64,000 nt of DNA from Clostridia bacterium (GTDB lineage: Bacteria > Bacillota > Clostridia > Oscillospirales > Acutalibacteraceae). The notes beneath the pieces are model-generated. The model ran no database searches. It was not told the origin of the DNA and saw only the letters and a list, made by a program, of their open reading frames with translations. This document shows positions 58,244 through 64,000 of the stretch, in pieces. Location of the stretch: assembly GCA_017397105.1 (NCBI GenBank), contig JAFQKF010000002.1, forward strand, positions 1 to 64,000, read 5' to 3'. Numbering within the stretch: position 1 is the stretch's first letter; each line of letters opens with the position of its first letter. The translations under genes and the position numbers were made by a program.

Positions 58244-59905
58244 TTAACTGTGAGGGTTGACAATCTCCTTAACCTGCTTGCGTACAATTTTGCCGGAAGT
58301 GGTTTTGGGCATTTCTGCAATGTACTTTACTATTCTGGGATATTTGTAGGGTGCGGTGTTCTTTTTTACGTAGGACTGAAGCTCTTTTGTAAGCTCATCG
58401 GAGCCCTCAAAGCCTTCCTTAAGAACGATTGCCGCGCAGACAATCTGACCGCGGATTTCATCGGGATAACCTACGATTGCACTTTCTTTTACTGCGGGAT
58501 GAGTGTTAAGAACGCTTTCAATTTCAAACGGACCGATACGGTAGCCTGAGCATTTGATCATATCGTCAGTACGTCCTACGTACCAGTAGTAGCCGTCCTC
58601 ATCCTCGTATGCGGTATCGCCCGTATGGTAAACACCGTTTTCAATGGGGCTGATTCTTTCGCCGTTTTCGTCGCAGTACCAGCGGAGCAGACCGAGCTGC
58701 TTTTTGGTGCCGGTAAGGATAACAACCTCGCCTTCCTCACCCTTGTTGCAGCGGCTGCCGTCGGGTCTGATGATAGCGGTTTTATACATGGGTGAGGGCT
58801 TGCCCATTGAAGCGGGACGAACCGAAATCCACTGGAAGCCGCAGGTGATGGGAGTTCCTTCGCTCTGGCCGTAGCCTTCGTGGATGTGGTGGCCGGAAAT
58901 TTTATAGAATGCTTCGTTGACGTCGCCCGAGAGGGCTTCGCCTGCGGTGGAGAACCACTTGATTGATTCAACGTGCTTTTTCTCAAGTCCGTCATGCAGA
59001 AGGAAGCGGTACATTGTGGGCGGAATGCAGAGTGAAGTGGGCTTGTAGGTTTCCATAATCTTCATCATTTCGCGGGGGTTGAAGCGTATGGGGTCATAAG
59101 CAAGGATTGCGCTGCCGCAAATCCACTGGCCGTAAATGTTGCCCCAGCCGAATTTTGCCCAGCCGCTGTCCGCCTGAGTGAGATGAAGTCCGTTATTCTG
59201 AACGCACTGCATATACTTAGCGGTAACGATGTGACCGAGGGGATAGGTTCTGTCATGAACAGCCATTTTGGGATAGCCTGAAGTGCCCGATGTGAAATAG
59301 ATAACCATTTCGTCATCGTTGCCGAGGCCGCTGTAGCCGTTGAAGAAATCGCACTCAGCGTATTCGGCGTGGAAATCCCTGTACTGTTCGGGAGCATTAC
59401 CGTCGCTTACAATAACGATTTCCTTGAGAGAACGGCACATACCCTTGAGGGGCTCAATCTGGCTGAGAACGTAGCTGTCATCAATGGCGAGGAGCATCTT
59501 TGCCTCAGCAGCCTTGATGCGGTAAGCTATATCCTTTGTGTTGAGCTGAATGGATGCGGGAACAACAACCGCACCGATTCTGTGAAGAGCAACGGCGCAA
59601 ATCCAGTATTCCCAGCGTCTGCGCAGAAGAGTAACAACTCTGTCACCCTTTTTGATGCCGATGTTCATGAAATACGTTGCCGCGCGCCTTGACATCTCCG
59701 AAATATCGGTGAAGGTAAGAGTTTTACTGAAGCCGTCGTCCGTGCAGTAAAGGACTGCTCTTTTATCCGGCTCGAAGTTTGCCCATCTGTCAACAACGTC
59801 ACGGGCAAAGTCAAAGTTGCGGGGGACAGTGATTTTAAAGTTCTTTTTGAAGTCGGAATAGCTTTCAAATTCACTTCTGGGCAGATAGTCGTTTAAAATT
59901 TCCAT
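58244..59905 (-). CDS. AMP-forming acyl-CoA ligase, medium-chain/short-chain type
   Basis: 553 residues, cytoplasmic. It adenylates a carboxylic acid and transfers it to CoA. The motifs are YFTSGTSGYPKMA (P-loop, about 203), HEGYGQSEGTPITC (A5), YHTGDTAYEDEDGYYWYVGR (A7), SGYRIGPFEIES (A8) and PKTTSGKIVRKQV (A10, catalytic Lys near 543). It is closest in style to the MACS/acetyl-CoA synthetase group, with WAKFGWGNIYGQWICG as the acyl pocket region. The start is the ATG after AAGGAGAA; the longer frame runs into the T-box terminator. A T-box leader controls it, so expression should follow the charging of one tRNA. Substrate not readable; a branched or aryl acid is inferred. Confidence 0.92.
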   Translation of the reverse strand: MEILNDYLPRSEFESYSDFKKNFKITVPRNFDFARDVVDRWANFEPDKRAVLYCTDDGFSKTLTFTDISEMSRRAATYFMNIGIKKGDRVVTLLRRRWEYWICAVALHRIGAVVVPASIQLNTKDIAYRIKAAEAKMLLAIDDSYVLSQIEPLKGMCRSLKEIVIVSDGNAPEQYRDFHAEYAECDFFNGYSGLGNDDEMVIYFTSGTSGYPKMAVHDRTYPLGHIVTAKYMQCVQNNGLHLTQADSGWAKFGWGNIYGQWICGSAILAYDPIRFNPREMMKIMETYKPTSLCIPPTMYRFLLHDGLEKKHVESIKWFSTAGEALSGDVNEAFYKISGHHIHEGYGQSEGTPITCGFQWISVRPASMGKPSPMYKTAIIRPDGSRCNKGEEGEVVILTGTKKQLGLLRWYCDENGERISPIENGVYHTGDTAYEDEDGYYWYVGRTDDMIKCSGYRIGPFEIESVLNTHPAVKESAIVGYPDEIRGQIVCAAIVLKEGFEGSDELTKELQSYVKKNTAPYKYPRIVKYIAEMPKTTSGKIVRKQVKEIVNPHS

Positions 59906-59937
59906 AACAGTTTTCTCCTTAGATGCGGACAAACAGC

Positions 59938-60239
59938 AAAAAAAGCCATTCGCCCGAAATTCCATTAGGACGAATGACTCGTGTTACCACCTAATTTCAC
60001 GCAGAGCAGTTAACTTTGCGCCTCAGCCGACACAGTGAAAAACTATGCCGTTTCCCCATTATACGGCGGGAATTTTTCCGTCAGAGTCTACTCAGGTCTG
60101 ATACCCTTTCCTTCTGCAGCTCCAAGACTACTTCAATGCTCCCTTATCCGAAACGCTTCCACCGTCCGCTTCTCTCTATAGGCAGGAATAGCATTTACTC
60201 CTTCTCTTCACAGCCTTTTGATATCAAATTGTTGTAGTA
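59938..60239 (-). promoter_or_regulatory. T-box riboswitch controlling the acyl-CoA ligase
   Basis: Minus strand, 5' to 3'. Stem I has AGTA (60196-60199), AGAGAG (60172-60177), GGTGGAAGC (60155-60163) and a returning arm AGCATT then GAA (60132-60134). The T-box core AATTAGGTGGTAACACG lies at 59980-59996. The antiterminator pairs 59990-59995 with 59964-59969 and 59980-59982 with 59970-59972, leaving a 7-base bulge TGGTAAC. The competing terminator pairs 59968-59978 with 59945-59955 (11 bp), then seven T (59938-59944). Uncharged tRNA should favour antitermination. The fourth bulge base T pairs with discriminator A. Confidence 0.93.
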
Positions 60240-60268
60240 AGAATAGCAGAAAAGAGGAAAAATGTCAA
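60240..60268 (-). promoter_or_regulatory. Promoter of the T-box-ligase unit
   Basis: Minus strand perfect TTGACA (60263-60268) and TATTCT (60240-60245), spacer 17; transcription should begin near 60233. Bases 60269-60374 between this and the dnaA promoter hold nothing recognisable. Confidence 0.75.
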
Positions 60269-60374
60269 GAAAAAAATCAAAGTTGAGTGTTTTGTTTACT
60301 TTTAACGAAATTTTCAGGTCGGATTTGAACAGATGTAACATAAATGATGATAATAAAAAAAGCGTCCTTTTGAG

Positions 60375-60403
60375 TTGCAATTTAAGAAACGCTGTGATAA
60401 AAT
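60375..60403 (+). promoter_or_regulatory. Promoter of dnaA
   Basis: TTGCAA (60375-60380) and TAAAAT (60398-60403), spacer 17, with an extended TG just before. No DnaA boxes of the TTATCCACA type were seen beside it. Confidence 0.65.
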
Positions 60404-60466
60404 ACATAATGTATTGTTATCTTTAAAATCGGATTTTGCCCCTAAAAATCAGGAAAGGAGAAAAAA

Positions 60467-61777
60467 ATGGAATCTGTAAACGAACTTTGGGCGCTTGTGC
60501 AGGCAGAAATCAAAACAGGAATTACGGAAGTTATTTACGAAGTGTGGATGAGTAATCTGAAGCTTGAAAGCTTTGACGGAATCAATGCGGTTATTTCAAC
60601 AGACAACTTCAGACTTAAGATAATCGAGCAAAAATTCCTTAAGAATATCAAGGAGGCTTTTGAAAAAGTAACGGGTTTTGAGGTGAATATTATATTTGAG
60701 GAATCAAATACTCAGGCTCCCGTCAAAAAGCCCGAAAAGAAGGTTGAAAGCGCATTCCCCAATACGGAGAACAACACCTTTGAAACCTTTGTTGTAGGCT
60801 CATCAAACAGATTTGCCCATGCGGCGGCGCTTGCTGTTGCGGCGAAGCCCGGCGCTGCATATAACCCTCTTTTTATTTACGGCCACTCAGGCCTCGGCAA
60901 AACTCATCTTATGTGCGCAATAAGCAATGAGATTCAAAAAAACGACCCCGACGCAAACGTTGTTTATACCCGTTGTGAGAATTTTGTAAGCTCTATCGTT
61001 GAGGGCATACAGACTCACAGAATGACCGATATCCACGAGAAATACAGAAACGCAGACGTACTTCTTGTTGACGACGTTCAGTTTTTAGGCGGAAAGGAAT
61101 CCACACAGGAGGAATTCTTCAATACGTTTGATACTCTTGCAAGTGCAGGCAAGCAGATTGTTCTTACTTCGGACCGTCCTCCCAGGGAGATAAACGTTCT
61201 CAACGAACGTCTCAGAACCCGTTTTGAATGGGGACTTATTGCCGATATCAAACCGCCCGACGTTGAAACAAGAATGGCTATTATCAACCGCAAGGCAGAG
61301 GCTATGGGTCTTGAACTGCCCGCTGACGTTGTGGCATACATAGCGGAAAACATCAAAAGCAACGTGCGCCAGCTTGAGGGTGCGGTAAAGAAGATGGAAG
61401 CCTTTGTTACGATTCACGGAGCGGCTGTAAATATCGCCACGGCGCAGAGCGCAATCAAGGATATACTCAACAATTCCGCTCCTGCGGCGGTAACCGTTGA
61501 TAAGATTATAAACGAGGTTGCCAGAACCTACGGCGGCGACCCTGCTGAAATCCGTTCCGAAAAGCGTAACGCAAAGATTTCGCGCCAGAGGAAGCTTGCA
61601 ATGTATATTGTGCGTGAAATGACTAACCTTTCAAGCGAGGAAATCGGCGAGAAGTTCGGCGGAAGGGATCATTCAACAGTGCTTTATGCTATAAAGGAAA
61701 CAAAGAAAGAGATAGATGCAAACTCTTCTCTCAAGGCAACTGTTGACGATATTATTAAGAATGTTGGAGAAAGCTGA
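60467..61777 (+). CDS. dnaA: Chromosomal replication initiator protein DnaA
   Basis: 436 residues. Domain I (1-85) opens ELWALVQAEIKTGITEV; a short linker follows. The AAA+ domain has Walker A GHSGLGKTH at about 139 and Walker B LLVDDVQFLGGK at about 199. The C-terminal DNA-binding HTH has the signature GEKFGGRDHSTVLYAIK near 395. Start ATG after AAAGGAG. Its stop overlaps the ftsY start (TGATG); dnaN, usually next, is not here. Confidence 0.98.
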   Translation: MESVNELWALVQAEIKTGITEVIYEVWMSNLKLESFDGINAVISTDNFRLKIIEQKFLKNIKEAFEKVTGFEVNIIFEESNTQAPVKKPEKKVESAFPNTENNTFETFVVGSSNRFAHAAALAVAAKPGAAYNPLFIYGHSGLGKTHLMCAISNEIQKNDPDANVVYTRCENFVSSIVEGIQTHRMTDIHEKYRNADVLLVDDVQFLGGKESTQEEFFNTFDTLASAGKQIVLTSDRPPREINVLNERLRTRFEWGLIADIKPPDVETRMAIINRKAEAMGLELPADVVAYIAENIKSNVRQLEGAVKKMEAFVTIHGAAVNIATAQSAIKDILNNSAPAAVTVDKIINEVARTYGGDPAEIRSEKRNAKISRQRKLAMYIVREMTNLSSEEIGEKFGGRDHSTVLYAIKETKKEIDANSSLKATVDDIIKNVGES

Positions 61778-62703
61778 TGGGATTTTTTAAACGTTTGAAC
61801 CAGGGTCTCAAAAAGACCCGTGACAATATGTCCGGCGCAATCAACTCTGCGCTTTACGGTAAGAATGAAATTGACGATGAGTTTTACGATGACCTTGAGG
61901 AAATCCTCGTTATGGGTGACGTCGGCGTAGTTACCGCAGGCGAAATCGTTGCAAAGCTCAAGGATGCTGTGTGGGAAAAGAAACTCCACAGAGCAAAGGA
62001 CGTCAAGAAGGAAATTCAGAAAATCGTAGCCGATATGCTTTCGGGCGGTGAGGAGATGGATCTTGTAACAATACCCTCCGTTCTTCTTGTTATCGGTGTA
62101 AACGGTGTAGGCAAAACTACGTCAATCGGTAAAATGGCGGCTCATTTCAAATCCGAAGGTAAAAAGGTTATTCTCGGTGCGGCGGATACCTTCCGTGCAG
62201 CGGCGATTGACCAGCTTCAGGTGTGGGCGGACCGCGCGGGCGTTGAAATGGTAAAGCATAAAGAAGGTGCAGACCCTGCCGCTGTTGTTTATGATACAAT
62301 CAGCGCCGCAAAGGCAAGAAATGCCGATGTTGTTATCTGTGACACAGCAGGACGTCTTCATAATAAAAAGAACCTTATGGAAGAGCTTTCAAAAATCTAT
62401 AAGGTTATTGACAGAGAGTTACCCTATGCGGATACGGAGATTCTTCTTGTTCTCGATGCCACCACCGGTCAGAATGCAATCAGCCAGGCGAAGGAATTCG
62501 GCAATATCTGCGAGCTTACGGGTATTGTGCTTACCAAGCTTGACGGTACTGCAAAGGGCGGCGTTGTGCTTGCAATCAGGAATGAACTCAAAATCCCCGT
62601 CAAGTTTGTCGGAGTAGGCGAGGGTATCGACGATTTAAGACCCTTTGCTCCCGCAGCCTTTGCCGAAGGTCTGTTTGAAGAGGATAAGGACTCTGACGAT
62701 TGA
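61777..62703 (+). CDS. ftsY: Signal recognition particle receptor FtsY
   Basis: 308 residues. Short N domain, then the SRP GTPase: GVNGVGKTTSIGKMA (P-loop, about 109), DTFRAAAIDQL, CDTAGRLHNKKNLMEEL, TKLDGTAKGG and the closing GVGEGIDDLRPF. There is no acidic A domain, as in many Gram-positive relatives. Docks the SRP-ribosome complex at the membrane. Translationally coupled to dnaA. Confidence 0.97.
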   Translation: MGFFKRLNQGLKKTRDNMSGAINSALYGKNEIDDEFYDDLEEILVMGDVGVVTAGEIVAKLKDAVWEKKLHRAKDVKKEIQKIVADMLSGGEEMDLVTIPSVLLVIGVNGVGKTTSIGKMAAHFKSEGKKVILGAADTFRAAAIDQLQVWADRAGVEMVKHKEGADPAAVVYDTISAAKARNADVVICDTAGRLHNKKNLMEELSKIYKVIDRELPYADTEILLVLDATTGQNAISQAKEFGNICELTGIVLTKLDGTAKGGVVLAIRNELKIPVKFVGVGEGIDDLRPFAPAAFAEGLFEEDKDSDD

Positions 62704-62720
62704 GAAAGGACTGTTTTTGA

Positions 62721-63329
62721 ATGGATTATATAATTGCATCCCATAATGTTAAAAAAAGGGATGAGCTTGACAGGATTCTGAATCCGCTCGGTATAAGAGT
62801 GCTGTTTGCGGAGGAGGCAGGCGTTGAGCTTACCGACGCCGAGGAAACAGGAACAACCTTTGAAGAAAATGCGTTCATCAAGGCGGAAAGCGGATGCAGA
62901 GAGAGCGGTATGCCCTGCGTTGCCGATGATTCGGGTCTTACCGTTGATTATCTTGACGGCGCTCCCGGCGTTTACTCGGCAAGATATTCGGGCGTTCACG
63001 GCGATGATGAAGCAAACAACCAAAAGCTCCTCAAGGCTCTTGAGGGTGTACCCGATGAAGAAAGAGGCGCAGCATTCGTAAGCGCTATCTGCTGTGTTTT
63101 CCCTGACGGAAGAAAGATTACCGTAAGGGGCGAGTGCAGGGGAAGAATCGGCTACGAGCCCAAGGGTGACGGCGGCTTCGGCTATGACCCGCTGTTTTTG
63201 CCGGTTGAATATAACGGCGAGCTTACTATGGCTCAGCTTACGGCAGAGCAGAAGGATGCCATAAGCCACAGAGGCAAGGCTTCAAGAGCGCTTGCTGAGA
63301 TTTTAGGAGGCGAGAACTGTGACAAGTAA
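62721..63329 (+). CDS. rdgB: XTP/dITP diphosphatase, RdgB/HAM1 family
   Basis: 202 residues; removes non-canonical purine nucleotides. IASHNVKKRDELDRIL (usual start IATxNxxK), TTFEENAFIKAE, ADDSGLTVDYLDGAPGVYSARY and the end HRGKASRAL are diagnostic. Site GAAAGGA. The end overlaps yhbY by 11 bases. Confidence 0.96.
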   Translation: MDYIIASHNVKKRDELDRILNPLGIRVLFAEEAGVELTDAEETGTTFEENAFIKAESGCRESGMPCVADDSGLTVDYLDGAPGVYSARYSGVHGDDEANNQKLLKALEGVPDEERGAAFVSAICCVFPDGRKITVRGECRGRIGYEPKGDGGFGYDPLFLPVEYNGELTMAQLTAEQKDAISHRGKASRALAEILGGENCDK

Positions 63330-63762
63330 AGAAAGAGCAGCTCTCAGAGCTCAGGCTAATTCCCTTGAACCCGTATTCCATATAGGTAAGGGCGGCATTT
63401 CTGAAGCTCTTATCAAGGAAACGGCTGACGTGCTCAGAAAACGTGAGCTTATAAAGATTAAAATCCTGCTTGATACCGCACCCGGCACACCCCGTGAGCT
63501 TGCCGATGCTCTTGCGCAGGCTACCGGAAGCGAAGTTGTTCAGATTGTAGGCGGATGCATAATCCTTTATAAGGAAAATCCCGAGCTTGACAAGGAAGGC
63601 GACAAATCTTCCGGGAAGAAAAAGCCTGCCGCTAAAAAGACCCGGTCAAAGCCCCTCTCAAGAGTTAAGGCTAAAAGAGCGGCTGAGGAGCGCAGAAAGC
63701 GTACGGAAAAGGCTATTGTCAGGAACAGAAAGACCTACACAAAGAAGAACTCGTCGAAATAA
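63319..63762 (+). CDS. yhbY: YhbY/CRM-domain RNA-binding protein
   Basis: 147 residues. The CRM fold (1-95) has RAQANSLEPVFHIGKGGIS, the GxxG loop GKGG and VVQIVGGCIILYKENPE. From about residue 98 a Lys/Arg-rich tail (KKKPAAKKTRSK) extends it well past the usual 97 residues. Start GTG after TAGGAGG. Associates with pre-50S particles in E. coli. Confidence 0.93.
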   Translation: MTSKERAALRAQANSLEPVFHIGKGGISEALIKETADVLRKRELIKIKILLDTAPGTPRELADALAQATGSEVVQIVGGCIILYKENPELDKEGDKSSGKKKPAAKKTRSKPLSRVKAKRAAEERRKRTEKAIVRNRKTYTKKNSSK

Positions 63763-63810
63763 ATTTTCTGTTTTGGCAAATTTTTTATAGTAAAATTAAA
63801 TATTTGTTAA

Positions 63811-63838
63811 TTGACAATTAAAAAACTTATGATATAAT
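63811..63838 (+). promoter_or_regulatory. Promoter of smpB
   Basis: Perfect TTGACA (63811-63816) and perfect TATAAT (63833-63838), spacer 16, 23 bases before the start codon. Confidence 0.8.
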
Positions 63839-63861
63839 ACCCCTGCACAAGAGGTAATGAA

Positions 63862-64000
63862 ATGGATAAAAATTCTCAGATTAAACCTGTAGCGCAAAAT
63901 AAAAAGGCATACCACGATTATTTTGTGATTGAAAAATATGAGGCGGGAATCGAACTTTTCGGCACTGAGGTAAAGTCGGTGCGTCAGGGCAAGGTGAATC
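63862..64000 (+). CDS. smpB: SsrA-binding protein SmpB, partial (3' end cut by window)
   Basis: First 46 codons only. [20 protein letters not shown] and [14 protein letters not shown] are the SmpB hallmark. Binds tmRNA for rescue of stalled ribosomes. Start ATG follows AGAGGTAATG. Short enough that the track does not show it. Confidence 0.95.
   Translation, partial: MDKNSQIKPVAQNKKAYHDYFVIEKYEAGIELFGTEVKSVRQGKVN

Noticed and set aside
58074..60466. Replication origin between rpmH and dnaA
   Set aside because: Looked for TTATCCACA-like boxes on both strands and saw no cluster; the AT-rich parts are promoters and the T-box. An origin cannot be claimed.

Overview
The window looks like a chromosomal segment of an anaerobic, low-to-mid GC Firmicute of the class Clostridia, most likely a gut or rumen Ruminococcaceae/Oscillospiraceae relative. 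The reasons are the zinc-type S14, S4 and L36 proteins, a T-box leader, LytR-CpsA-Psr, SpoIIIJ (YidC) and Jag proteins, the KOW protein between map and infA, AGGAGG-type ribosome binding sites, and intracellular GH2/GH3 glycosidases. No 16S gene or taxonomic marker search was possible, so the genus is not assigned.

Layout. 1-302: a long inverted repeat and the ftsZ promoter. 302-6230: ftsZ, a convergent peptidoglycan-deacetylase-like lipoprotein, then lacZ and a ybaK-type deacylase. 6231-6450: a nested inverted-repeat region. 6451-14838 (minus strand): uracil-DNA glycosylase, ribF, typA, a GPH sugar transporter with an NAD-dependent epimerase-like protein, a sodium:alanine symporter and mltG. 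14968-18236: a 59-residue protein, a 46-bp tandem repeat, serS, an Mrp ATPase and a DUF1624 membrane protein. 18430-23382: a secreted phosphoesterase with two overlapping gtrA-like genes, a DUF1846 protein and two unknown genes. 23460-38929: one very long ribosomal cluster (S10, spc and alpha operons) running rpsJ to rplQ with secY, map, a KOW protein, infA and rpoA; adk is absent. 38973-45203 (minus): topB, an orphan solute-binding lipoprotein, a VanZ-like protein, a GH5-like protein that has lost its catalytic residues, and a DUF3298-like lipoprotein. 45410-52709: rmuC, a GH3 beta-glucosidase and a secreted double phosphoesterase. 52757-58073 (minus): an LCP wall enzyme, an unknown secreted protein, jag, yidC, yidD, rnpA and rpmH. 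58244-60268 (minus): an acyl-CoA ligase behind a complete T-box riboswitch. 60375-64000: dnaA, ftsY, rdgB, yhbY and the start of smpB.

How the parts work together. Much of the window is core machinery: division (ftsZ), translation, protein export (secY, yidC, ftsY), the rpmH-rnpA-yidD-yidC-jag block normally found near the origin, and dnaA. The accessory parts deal with plant or mucosal sugars (lacZ, GH3, GPH transporter) and the cell envelope (deacetylase, mltG, LCP, gtrA pair, phosphoesterases). The most unusual signal is the T-box controlling an acyl-CoA ligase. It suggests that activation of a short branched or aryl acid is induced by shortage of an amino acid, as would suit amino acid synthesis by reductive carboxylation. 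No tRNA, rRNA, CRISPR array, prophage or insertion sequence was seen.
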